This document shows, piece after piece, positions 19,201 through 27,783 of a DNA stretch of 64,000 nt. The notes under the pieces are model-generated. The model saw nothing but the letters and a program-made list of their open reading frames with translations. It was not told the DNA's origin and made no database searches. Origin of the DNA: Clostridium sp. SM-530-WT-3G (GTDB lineage: Bacteria > Bacillota > Clostridia > Clostridiales > Clostridiaceae); NCBI RefSeq assembly GCF_012843905.1, contig NZ_JABAGC010000004.1, positions 91,688 through 155,687 of the forward strand, given 5' to 3'. Position 1 is the stretch's first letter. Every line of letters starts with the position of its first letter. The translations under genes were made by a program, and so were the position numbers.

Positions 19201-22200
19201 AAATAATTTCTGTGCATTTTCTAATTCCTTTAATAAAGTATCTCTATCTGGATGATATTCATTACTTCCAGCATCTTTAGTATTTACTCTATCAACTAAT
19301 GTATTTATCTTTTCTTGAGTCACATCATCTTTTAGCTTTAATCTTAATGGATCTACATATAAATCTTTAATATCATCTTCTATACTGTCATATTCATAGA
19401 ACATAAGCTCAGAGATAGTCTGCCAACCACCTCCACCAGTTTCTACTTTTATTTTCTTAGCATTAATTGGAGTTTCAAGCTTCATTTCATGATATTGTTG
19501 TCCATTAGAAGTTTTAGTATTAATTGATTCAGTAATAGCCACATTCTTGTTTCCTTCTTCATCCCAATATGTAATCTTAACTCTTCCGAACCAGCCACCA
19601 AAGCCTTGTTCATAGCACTTAGTAAGTATAACTTTTCCTATTTTATATTCTTTATCAAATGTTATTTCAGATCCTCTGTTAGCACCGTAATATGCTCCCA
19701 TATCCCAATCATCACATTTTAATGAAGTAGAAAAATCACCATCAACAACTGCATATTTTGAATCTACAGTTAATCTAGTGTCATTTACATCCCATCCACC
19801 ATCTGCATCAGTTTTATTAACAACATCTATAATATGTTCTACACCAATCTTATTTTCTGAAGTTGGCTTATTTATTAATTTATGTTTATAAACATTAGGT
19901 TCTTGCATTGAAACTGTGCTTGCAAGATAAGTTTGAGACATTTTACTAGTTCCCAAATGATTTGTTGCTGTAACACGTACTTCATATGTTGTATTATCTT
20001 CTAGCTTATTTACTACATAGCTATGAGAGCGAACTAAAGTATCTTTATTTGGATTTGTAACTTGACTGCTATTTTCTGATACTACAAGTCTTTCACCATT
20101 TTCATCTGTCTCATTTGCCTTAATCCAATCAGATTCCCCTACTTTTCTATAATAAACATCAAATTCTCTAGCCTGTCTATGGTCTTCCCAGCTTACAGTA
20201 AATGATTTATATCCTGAAACAGTTGTTAAGTTTCTAGGTTGCTCTGGACTTCTTTGAGGTATTACTTGAATTTCTGTAACTTTCCCTTTATCACCTTTGT
20301 AATAGCTTTCTATTGGGTTATAATTGGAATCAACATTGTCAGGTTTTCCGTCATATCCATTATGACCTGAAGTTTCTTCCTCATATCCACTTTCCCACTC
20401 ACCATTTATAGACTGTATACTTACTCTGTATATATCATATGGTTTTATATCTTTATCTAATATATTTAAATTTGTTTTATTAGTCTGAAGCTTTTTAGAT
20501 TTAATTACTTGACCATTTTCATTTAATTTATCATATTTAACTTCATAGCTTGTAACGTTTGCCTCTGGTTCCCATGAAATCGTAATTCTTTCGTCATGCA
20601 TCTCTGTTGACGTTTCTACTGTCTTAATTTCAGGAATATTCATATCTGGCTTTGGAACTTCTTTATATACATTATTTAAAAACTCAATTTTAGCTATTTG
20701 AGATATTGCTTTATTTCCTCTGTTAGCTGTAACATTTATTGAAATCTGTTTTACTGCAACCTGCTTTCCTAAATCAATAACAATATCATTTGATGAACTT
20801 CTTTTCTTGTTTTTTACTCTGCTATCTTCTGAATCTTCATCATTTGAATTATCTGCACTAAATTTAACTTCTTGTTTTACTCCATTTTCATCAATATATG
20901 TTATATATCCTTCTTCAGGCGAAGATGCATTCTCACTTTCTTTTGTTGGAGCTTTTATTACAATTTGCTCCATTTCAATACCAGAATTATTACTTTTCTT
21001 TTTAGATGATCCAAATGCTGATTCAAGGTCAAAAGATAAAGTAAGTGGTTTCTCTTTACTTGGAAGTTCAATCTCACCTTCTTCATTTTTAATACCTAAT
21101 TGAACCACTGAATTATCCTTTAATAATATGTCTTCAATTACTTCTCTTTCAGAACTTCCATTAAAATCAGCATTACTTTCTAATTTTACTTCACTCACAT
21201 CTATTATTTTATTTGTATTTTCTATTTGTGCCTCTTCTTTAGACTGTCCTAAATTTTCATATATAATAGATAAATCAGCTACATCTATTTTTCCATCTCT
21301 ATTTAAATCATATTTCTTTAAATCAGACTTTTTATTTTTACTACCTATCTTATCAAAGACTATTTGATAATCCTGCATAGTTATCTTACCATCATTATCT
21401 ACATCTCCACCTAAGAAAGTATTTTTATAGCCTGTAGACTCTTCTGAAGCACTACCACTTCCAATTTTTACTCTCTTTGAATAGTCTATAATATTAATAT
21501 CTTCAACATTAATCTCTGAATATCCTGAACCAGAAACCTTTAATCCATAAACATCTTTTTCAAGATTTTCAAAAGTTACTTTAACATAATATATACTTTC
21601 ATCATTATTGTTTATATGCTCTCTTTTATAATTGAATTTTTCTATTTTATATGTTATTCCAAAGTTTAGTTCTTTACTTCTACTTTTAGTATTTTCATTT
21701 TCATCTATATCAGAATTTTTATCTGTATCTAAATCTGATGTTATAACTCCCTTTGATAAATCTAAAATTCCTACCTCTTCATTATCTTTTAATAACTCAA
21801 TTTGAATATCCAAATCATTATTATCAATCAATGGCATCGTGAAATTCATATCCACTTCTAGTTTACCTACAGATTTTGCTTCTGATTCGTCTATCTCTTC
21901 ATCTTGAAAATCAACATCTTCTAATACTTCATCTTCTTCTATTATCTCTTCATTCTTATCCGTTGCTATTTCACTATCTTCATCTGGTTGTTCACCTTCA
22001 TCTGATGATGAATCCTCATTTATATTTCCAATTTCATCAACTACTGTATCTTCTTCAGTATTATTCACATCTGATTCTGAATCTTCTTTATCAATGATAC
22101 TATCTTCACTGCTATCTTCTTTTGAATCATTTTCATCAAAATCATTATTTATTTCTTCGTTCTCATCATACTCATTTTTAGTTTCCTCATCTGGTGTTTG

Positions 22201-22443
22201 TTCTTCTGATGAGTCTGAATTTATATTATCTTGTTCTGAATTATCATTAGATAAATCATCATCCTTAATTCCTTCATTATCTAAATCAATATTGTCATTT
22301 TCTATATTTTCAATTTCAACACTTACATTTTTATTAACTGCTGAATCATTATTTTCTAAAGCTTTTGCTTCACTAGGATTAACTGCTACAAAACTTGTAC
22401 CTGTTATGGAAGCAACTAATGTACATGATATTATTTTTTTCAC
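16216..22443 (-). CDS. Secreted M60-family (mucin-type) metalloprotease with dockerin, FN3 and discoidin-like domains
   Basis: 2075 aa, probably a mucin/O-glycoprotein-degrading zinc protease. Order: signal peptide (1-~30); very acidic Asp/Glu/Ser/Asn-rich stretch (~30-190); beta domain (~190-330); type I dockerin with two calcium loops (DVDNDGKITMQDY near 343 and DLNRDGKIDVADL near 383); F5/8-like stretch (~410-600); two FN3 domains (~610-840); galactose-binding-like domain (~870-1018); M60 domain (~1080-1560) with the zinc motif GHEIGHAMD at about 1421-1428; Ig-like repeats; second discoidin-like domain (~1714-1884). An extra Ca-loop-like DFNNNGEIDDED lies inside the M60 region. The start is GTG behind GAGGAAGAG. 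Clostridium perfringens Zmp proteases have a comparable plan. Confidence 0.92.
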   Translation of the reverse strand: MKKIISCTLVASITGTSFVAVNPSEAKALENNDSAVNKNVSVEIENIENDNIDLDNEGIKDDDLSNDNSEQDNINSDSSEEQTPDEETKNEYDENEEINNDFDENDSKEDSSEDSIIDKEDSESDVNNTEEDTVVDEIGNINEDSSSDEGEQPDEDSEIATDKNEEIIEEDEVLEDVDFQDEEIDESEAKSVGKLEVDMNFTMPLIDNNDLDIQIELLKDNEEVGILDLSKGVITSDLDTDKNSDIDENENTKSRSKELNFGITYKIEKFNYKREHINNNDESIYYVKVTFENLEKDVYGLKVSGSGYSEINVEDINIIDYSKRVKIGSGSASEESTGYKNTFLGGDVDNDGKITMQDYQIVFDKIGSKNKKSDLKKYDLNRDGKIDVADLSIIYENLGQSKEEAQIENTNKIIDVSEVKLESNADFNGSSEREVIEDILLKDNSVVQLGIKNEEGEIELPSKEKPLTLSFDLESAFGSSKKKSNNSGIEMEQIVIKAPTKESENASSPEEGYITYIDENGVKQEVKFSADNSNDEDSEDSRVKNKKRSSSNDIVIDLGKQVAVKQISINVTANRGNKAISQIAKIEFLNNVYKEVPKPDMNIPEIKTVETSTEMHDERITISWEPEANVTSYEVKYDKLNENGQVIKSKKLQTNKTNLNILDKDIKPYDIYRVSIQSINGEWESGYEEETSGHNGYDGKPDNVDSNYNPIESYYKGDKGKVTEIQVIPQRSPEQPRNLTTVSGYKSFTVSWEDHRQAREFDVYYRKVGESDWIKANETDENGERLVVSENSSQVTNPNKDTLVRSHSYVVNKLEDNTTYEVRVTATNHLGTSKMSQTYLASTVSMQEPNVYKHKLINKPTSENKIGVEHIIDVVNKTDADGGWDVNDTRLTVDSKYAVVDGDFSTSLKCDDWDMGAYYGANRGSEITFDKEYKIGKVILTKCYEQGFGGWFGRVKITYWDEEGNKNVAITESINTKTSNGQQYHEMKLETPINAKKIKVETGGGGWQTISELMFYEYDSIEDDIKDLYVDPLRLKLKDDVTQEKINTLVDRVNTKDAGSNEYHPDRDTLLKELENAQKLFDDKDVSVNIKPLDASIRTDNVGPSLGMENSYQALGAVARPNAINAEKKKKIVVYMGSSDKNTTVDIAFIQNYGQPGEYISRVTTIRPGVTEIEIPTIFSADVEKGGQVMARVTGGSTNADVKIRLSGVEEIPHLNVNNIINDVTKKEEVKERIRTYIRQLKAYVNELPSKYPDEVSATDKENNIYTYEKTTSVLNTTDIEGDRFTLTLPATEILAGIEENLNGNEELEVNRVYDALLAWEQEMEVSFAKKGVFEEVQDFNNNGEIDDEDRGYFNKHKAPLTRLNVKYQRMMMGAAAYASSHHIGVGFGASSYIQGVPYKFDENGNVINRDEAKLYGTLMGHEIGHAMDISDRIYPETSNNLLASITNTMLNEDNPQTSGAMKELYNKVTSNTIGLSTNRSVVLGMLWQPYLAYEDNDTYKMLFTDFDKDISNDSYFAKLNRAYREMSDEEKLNGDRDQYLIRMTSKVTGKNLSDFYIAHGIIPNTQTLKYVSKFDKEERPIQYINDEARRMRLAGKADMENGTTLTAEFGNDSKGNKITDGSYVDSKEVKINLSVNKSNDRILGYEIYRNGLPCGFIERDKLNSETVFTDTLESMNNRVVTYKAVAYDYNLKATEEVELGTIKIRHEGGVDKKSIEITSSTISVNEEKNNIHGSCANEDLKMALDNDDNTYYEGRMLKNGEYNSSLHGEEMKPGNNPYIVLDTTEIKTLVGIKYTAPVENAGFIFKKSQILDSALKDYKIEVSKDGTEWMTAKTGTLSVTPENPTATIYFDADGTTGGKQLASYNARYVRITALNTKVISAAEIELITPPGDNIEIGVADDNINYKNGIGILKEDYAYQLDNPDTDENEFRAIPKGSVIITGEYRGNPAFNVPLVLNQDEKHIADKYNGLLFADVPDTGDLKEIAEGNWVYWVEPEYVDSFLKENKKIFAELYRTDSADASEGGQRLVSDTFIIDVPEKLPEISLSKTKGYRASNNLKTMKINKDLIDKVSYNR

Positions 22444-22650
22444 TATCTCTTCCTCTTTTACCTATTTTTATGTAATAATAACTATCCTGTATATTTTTCG
22501 ACCTTTTATCTAAAATATTTAGTTCATTTAATAAAATTAGTATTTTGTATTTGTTGATTTTAATTCTACATTTTAAATTTGATTATATATTCCTTATTTA
22601 TTCTTTAAAACTCATATTTAATAACAGTTTAGAATCTATAATTATCTAAA

Positions 22651-22689
22651 AAAACTCCATTCCATGCACTATACATGAAATGAAGTTTT
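22651..22689 (-). terminator. Terminator of the 388-aa membrane protein gene
   Basis: Inverted repeat AAAACTcCATTcCATG / CATGaAATGaAGTTTT with a 7-base loop. An A-run on its left gives a T-run on the minus strand. Confidence 0.75.
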
Positions 22690-22694
22690 GATTA

Positions 22695-23861
22695 TTACTG
22701 TACTTTATTAATAGTATCCGTAAACTTAGAATCAGCATTATTCTTCACATTAGAATTCTGATTTTTGCTATTTGAGTTATTTTTGCTAGTATTATTTTTT
22801 TCATCTTCGCTTGACTTGCTTGTACTTTGTTTTTCTTCAATATTTGTATTGTTATTAGAATTAGTTATAGTATTCTTAGCAGCACTAGCATTAGTATTAT
22901 TAGTAGTATTATTAGTAGTATCATTAGTATTTTCATTTTCTTTTATTGCTTCATTTGCTTCTTGTACTGATACATTATCTTTTGTTTTATTATCTTCCAC
23001 TGTACTTGAAGTATCTTTTTCTTTAGAAGTATTAGCTTTATTTTGAGTTTGAGTTTTTTTCTCTACTTGTACCTGCTCATTTACTTTATTTTTATTATTG
23101 TCATTTGAAGTTGCTGATGGGCTTTCAGTGCTCTTCTGCTGACTTTGTGTGCTAACTGCTTTACCTATAGAGCCTATTTTTGCACTATCATCCTTAACTT
23201 TTTCCATTCCCAAAATGCCTATGTACACAAGTACTAATATTCCTATAACTGCAAGAATTATTTTCCTTGATATAAATGTTTTTATACCTTTAGTACTATG
23301 ATGCTTCTTATCACAATTTGCTTTTGTCAAATCACTTCTATCAAGAATAGCAGTTTCATCTATGCCATTGCTACCTTCATGTGAATTACTATTAAAAGAT
23401 GACTTAGAAGATGATTTCTTATTACTCTTTATTTCTTTATATGTTTTTCTAAATTTTTCTGGAGAACGTAATGCAACATAAGGCTTATTTCCCTTAGTTT
23501 CTTCAACTATTATTGTCGCAATAAATTCATCATTTTCACTTAAAAATGGCACAGTTATATTATATTCATTAAATTCTTTATTTAAATTAAACCTTAATCC
23601 CTTTTTTATCCTTGTATCTTTAACAACAATACTTTCAAGTTCATCCTGTATATTAATATTTAAATCATGTAAAGTTTTCCTTGAAGCATTTTTCAGAGTA
23701 AGGTTATATTCCCTATAAGATTTGCCATTCATATTTTTCAATGTACCTTTTCCAAGTGTACATATGATTTTAGGTGCTAAATTCTTATATGTATCAAGAA
23801 GAACACCAGATATAAATGATATTATTATTGTTATTATTGCCGTTTTAATAACACTTAACAT
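22695..23861 (-). CDS. Hypothetical membrane protein with Ser/Thr/Asn-rich tail
   Basis: Not recognised; 388 aa. An N-terminal membrane helix (VIKTAIITIIISFISGVLL) is followed by a ~110-aa beta-type domain (YREYNLTLKNASRKTLHDL), a positively charged Ser-rich linker, and a second membrane helix (IILAVIGILVLVYIGILGM). The last ~150 residues are a disordered Asn/Thr/Ser/Lys/Glu tail, likely outside the cell and suited to spanning the wall. It is monocistronic, with a terminator on each side. It sits beside the surface protease module but nothing shows a functional link. Confidence 0.7.
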   Translation of the reverse strand: MLSVIKTAIITIIISFISGVLLDTYKNLAPKIICTLGKGTLKNMNGKSYREYNLTLKNASRKTLHDLNINIQDELESIVVKDTRIKKGLRFNLNKEFNEYNITVPFLSENDEFIATIIVEETKGNKPYVALRSPEKFRKTYKEIKSNKKSSSKSSFNSNSHEGSNGIDETAILDRSDLTKANCDKKHHSTKGIKTFISRKIILAVIGILVLVYIGILGMEKVKDDSAKIGSIGKAVSTQSQQKSTESPSATSNDNNKNKVNEQVQVEKKTQTQNKANTSKEKDTSSTVEDNKTKDNVSVQEANEAIKENENTNDTTNNTTNNTNASAAKNTITNSNNNTNIEEKQSTSKSSEDEKNNTSKNNSNSKNQNSNVKNNADSKFTDTINKVQ

Positions 23862-24077
23862 ATATATTATTCACTTCCTATTTATTTGTTTTTATCTAAT
23901 CAATTATAGTTTTTCTCTCTAATTACTGTCAATTTAGATAATGTACTAAATATTTCTCTAAACAATAGTACAATTATTAAACACATACATTTACTAATTA
24001 TATTCCTATATACATAGATTTTTTATTTATTTTTATTTTTATTTTTTTATCTATAATACAGATTAGTAATTAAAAAA

Positions 24078-24102
24078 ATTGCACTATAAATTATAGTACA
24101 AT
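24078..24102 (-). terminator. Terminator of the SulP transporter gene
   Basis: Inverted repeat ATTG-c-ACTATAA / TTATAGT-a-CAAT with T-rich DNA on both sides; the TAAAAAAA on the left is the minus-strand T-run. It lies about 15 bases after the stop codon. Confidence 0.8.
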
Positions 24103-24117
24103 TTTTTAGTTCGTATT

Positions 24118-26295
24118 TTAATATATCCAATTTTTAATATATTCTGCAATATCAGGTTTAGTTTCCTTAAGAATTTCATATTGCTTTCTTCTATGGTCCA
24201 TAATATACTTATACAATTTGGGATTTTCTTTTTCAAGTAACTTTTCATACTTTTCTCGTTTTGCAACATATCTATTATAAAATACTCTGTTTTCTTGCTG
24301 CATCTTTTCTGCAAGCTTAATTCTATGTTCCATAATATTTGCTTCAACTGCATCAACTGGCTGACCTAGTCTTGCTGCTATTTCATTTAAGTGTCTTTCA
24401 AGATGTTCTAGAAGCTTATCCTGATCCCAAGTTCCAAGATGTTTCCAAGCATGTGTCTTCCAATCTATATCTGCTTCTGGAGTAAATTCTGCTGTAAACT
24501 TTGTTATATTCTTTATTATTTCTTCTGCATGTTTCTCCATCTGCTCTTCTGCATCATCACCAAATGCCCATTCAAACTCTTCAAGGATTTCTTCTTGTAT
24601 TGTAAGACATCCATTCTGTTCATTATCTAATTCTCCATCATGTATGCCTTCTATTGGATAAGGCGATTTCATACCTGCTTCACGTAAAGCAGCTTTTATA
24701 GTTCTACGAACAACACCTTCTTCTATAAGATGACCTAATTCATATTTTCTCATTTCATCATTAAGCTCACCAATATGTTCTGTTATATAAAATTGTATTC
24801 CTCTTTCTTCAAGACTTTTATGAAGTATTTCAAGTCTTTCTGCCGCAGTAAAATCTATGCTTCCAATACCACCTGCATCTACTATTACAATTTTAGTATC
24901 ATCTTGTATTGCTTCTTCAATATCATCCTGAAATGCATTAATATTTCCAAAGAAAAGACTACCGCTAAATCTATAAATAATAGTATTTGATATGGGTTGG
25001 GCATCACGATTTCTATTTAAATCATAGAATCCGTCCTTACCTGGAATAATCCCTAAAAAGCTTCTAGGTGGAACTGATGATTTTAGTACCATTACAGCAA
25101 ATGATAAAACAAGTCCAACTATAACTCCATATATAGTACCAAAAATAAGTACAGCTACAAAAGCTCCTACAAATATCAAAAACTCTTTTTTGTTCACTTT
25201 ATATAACTTTACAGCTACATGAAATTCTAAAACACCTATAAGTGCTGAAATTACTATTGCAGTTAATACTGGTACAGGAATATAGCCTATAAAACCAGTA
25301 GCTGATACTAAAACAATAGCCATAACTATTGATGCTGTAATAGATACTACCTTACTCTTTCCACCATACTGCTCACTCATAACTGTTCTAGATACGCTTC
25401 CATTTACAGGACAGCATCCAGTTAGTGCTGATGCAAAATTACTTATTGAAAATGCTAATATTTCTCTATTCTCATTTATCTTATACTTATTCTTTATAGA
25501 AAAACTACTTTCTGCTAAAAGTGATTCTGCAAGAATAACAATTGCAATTGGAAGACTTAATATAAATCCACTACTAAAATGAACTAGTGAAAAATCTGGA
25601 ATAATAATCTTAGGAAGTCCTTTATCAACTTGTGAAAGTAGTACAACTCCATATTCATCAACATGGAAAAATATTGTAGATAATGCTCCTAATATCATTA
25701 CTACAAGACTCATAGGAAATTTAGGTGATATTCTCTTTGAAATCAATATAATAGCTAGTGAAGCAATTCCCATTGCCAATGATAAATAATTAATATGAAA
25801 TAATGACTCTACTAAATGCTCTACAAGTTCAATAAGCTCACCACTTCCTGATTGTGATCCCATTAGTTTAGGAATCTGCATTAGTATAATTGTGGTTCCA
25901 ATTCCTGTGATAAATCCAGCCATAACTGGAGTAGAAATATAATTAACAAGCCTTCCTGCCTTAAATATATAAAACAATATAAGCCATATTGCTGTATATA
26001 CAGTAAATATCGGAACTATACTCATAGCTTCTGCACTTCCAAATTTAACACCCATAGAAATTAAAACTCCTCCTATAAGTGCTGCTGGTGCTGCATCTAC
26101 CCCAAATATAAATTGAGGCGACGAAGATATTAGCGTAAATACCAAAATTGGTAACACTGATCCATATAAACCATATACAGCTGGAAGTCCTGCAATCTGC
26201 GCATATCCCATACTAATAGGAATAGATATTGCAGCAATCATTATTCCTACAAAAATATCCCGTCCTAATGTTCTTGCGCTTAGTCCTTTAATCAT
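24118..26295 (-). CDS. SulP-family anion transporter with STAS domain and long C-terminal extension
   Basis: Membrane anion transporter of the SLC26/SulP family; the substrate could be sulfate, bicarbonate or another anion. About 10-12 membrane segments (residues ~5-420) include the signature AQIAGLPAVYGLYGSVLP. The STAS domain follows (~445-550, IVIVDAGGIGSIDFTAAERL). Unlike typical SulP proteins (~550 aa), this one continues for about 160 charged, helical residues (FNRYVAKREKYEKLLEKENP-like). The frame runs 23 codons further upstream, but the GAAGAGGAATAG box and the start of the fold point to ATG 26295 (725 aa). Confidence 0.9.
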   Translation of the reverse strand: MIKGLSARTLGRDIFVGIMIAAISIPISMGYAQIAGLPAVYGLYGSVLPILVFTLISSSPQFIFGVDAAPAALIGGVLISMGVKFGSAEAMSIVPIFTVYTAIWLILFYIFKAGRLVNYISTPVMAGFITGIGTTIILMQIPKLMGSQSGSGELIELVEHLVESLFHINYLSLAMGIASLAIILISKRISPKFPMSLVVMILGALSTIFFHVDEYGVVLLSQVDKGLPKIIIPDFSLVHFSSGFILSLPIAIVILAESLLAESSFSIKNKYKINENREILAFSISNFASALTGCCPVNGSVSRTVMSEQYGGKSKVVSITASIVMAIVLVSATGFIGYIPVPVLTAIVISALIGVLEFHVAVKLYKVNKKEFLIFVGAFVAVLIFGTIYGVIVGLVLSFAVMVLKSSVPPRSFLGIIPGKDGFYDLNRNRDAQPISNTIIYRFSGSLFFGNINAFQDDIEEAIQDDTKIVIVDAGGIGSIDFTAAERLEILHKSLEERGIQFYITEHIGELNDEMRKYELGHLIEEGVVRRTIKAALREAGMKSPYPIEGIHDGELDNEQNGCLTIQEEILEEFEWAFGDDAEEQMEKHAEEIIKNITKFTAEFTPEADIDWKTHAWKHLGTWDQDKLLEHLERHLNEIAARLGQPVDAVEANIMEHRIKLAEKMQQENRVFYNRYVAKREKYEKLLEKENPKLYKYIMDHRRKQYEILKETKPDIAEYIKNWIY

Positions 26296-26570
26296 TCTAT
26301 TCCTCTTCCCTTCTGATATTTTTTTACAAGAGATATTATAAAATACATAGAAAATAAATTGCATATTAAACAGTTTTTGATATTAATTGATAAACAATCT
26401 ATTAACCTATAATATATCCTTATTATAATTTTGACCAGTAATATTTTTCTATTTTATTTTTTAATTTTCTTGAATTTCATAGAATATATAATTATTATTT
26501 ATATTTTTAATATCTACATATAAATTCTATTTTATTCTAATGTTTTTCAATTTACTTCTTATCTTAATAC
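26296..26570. other. Intergenic region upstream of the SulP gene
   Basis: No coding frame supported. This AT-rich stretch should carry the minus-strand promoter and leader of the SulP gene. I could not place a -35/-10 pair reliably. Confidence 0.4.
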
Positions 26571-26607
26571 AAAAAAAGGCTATTGCATTAGCGCAATAAC
26601 CTTTTTT
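26571..26607 (-). terminator. Terminator of the GH115 gene
   Basis: Strong inverted repeat AAAAAAAGGcTATTGC / GCAATAaCCTTTTTT with A- and T-runs built into the stem, so it can work in both directions. It lies just after the end of the broken GH115 gene. Confidence 0.85.
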
Positions 26608-26625
26608 CTACTTTTCCATTTAAAA

Positions 26626-27783
26626 TTATTCTATATAATAGCTTTCTTCTGGTCCAAAATATGACTCTGGTAATTCACCTCTACTCAATGCAAGCTTTTG
26701 AAGTACAACTCCTGCATCTACTGCATAAAATCTCAATTTATGAACTCCTTGAGTTAATTTATGATTAGTTTTTGATATATGGATATTATCAAGTACAGAT
26801 ACACACCAGTGCATACTATTGTAATCTCCAGCTATAAATTCCTTAGAAAGTGTATCATTTATAATTGGTTCTTCATCATCAAAGGCTACTGCATATCTTA
26901 ATCTAGCATCATTTTGAAGATTATTAGTTGGTGCAGTATAAACTGTTAATATATAATCTGCTTCTTCTTCCACTCTTAATAAGTATTCTAAATATGGCGA
27001 CTCTTCAATTTTTTCAAAAGAAACACCAACTGGAAGAACCTTAACACTTGATAAAGTACGTCCGTAATTCTTAAGTACTGTCCACTCATTTCCATTTTTT
27101 GCAACGCTCTTACTCATATGTTCTGCTTCAATTGAAACCACATTGTGAGCTTCTACAAATGTCATAGGACTTAAATTATTTGTATTTACTATTTTAGCAT
27201 TAACCTCTACTTTTACTACCTTATCTGCCCCAGTAATAGTTATCATTCCATGTAATGATTTAGAAACTTTATCCCAATCTATTGAAACTCTAATACGATT
27301 TCCATCCCTAACGATTCCAGCTTTTTCATCAACTAATATCCAATCTGCACTTGTCTCAATATTATAATTAAATTCATTATTTCCACCATTGCTTATGATT
27401 AATGTATAAGTTTCTTTCTTTGTATTTGTAAAGTGTGGTAGTACCAAATCACCATTATCACAATTACTATAACCTTCTACATTAACAATCATTACACTTT
27501 CATCACTTAAATGTAATTTACATGTCTCAGGGTATGTCCAACTATCTGGTTCCCATTGTCTATATCCTATATGAGGTGAACTCATCATTCCCTTCCACTT
27601 ACCATCTGACATTGTTTCATTATAATATTTCTGCATTTTAATATCTTTAGCTTTACATTCTTCCACTAATTCATAATAAATATTTGCAAGTACACTTTTA
27701 CGTTTATAATATAAATTATTAAATCCTGCATATATCTGCATTTTTACAACATTTGCTGTAGCTGCTGCTGGATAATAAACAAG
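26626..27783 (-). pseudogene. GH115 alpha-glucuronidase, distal part after in-frame stop
   Basis: Continues the preceding GH115 reading frame without a shift. After the TAG at 27786-27784 the frame reads LVYYPAAATANVVKMQIYAGFNNLY, the usual GH115 continuation, and runs to a normal stop at 26626. The first Met in this part is at 27741 and has no ribosome-binding box before it (GTTGTAAAA), so independent translation is unlikely. This part encodes the end of the helical domain and the C-terminal beta-sandwich (sugar-binding-like, YILTVYTAPTNNLQNDARLRY). It is intact except for being cut off by the stop. Confidence 0.85.

Noticed and set aside
22094..22513. 139-codon open frame on the + strand opposite the M60 gene start
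   Set aside because: It is the antisense of the acidic, Ser/Asp/Glu-codon-rich region, which naturally lacks stops on the other strand. It has no ribosome-binding box and its Ser/Phe/Leu-rich protein looks artificial.
24084..24356. 90-codon minus-strand frame at the end of the SulP gene
   Set aside because: It overlaps the SulP coding sequence in another frame and has no ribosome-binding site; SulP continues through it with family-typical composition.
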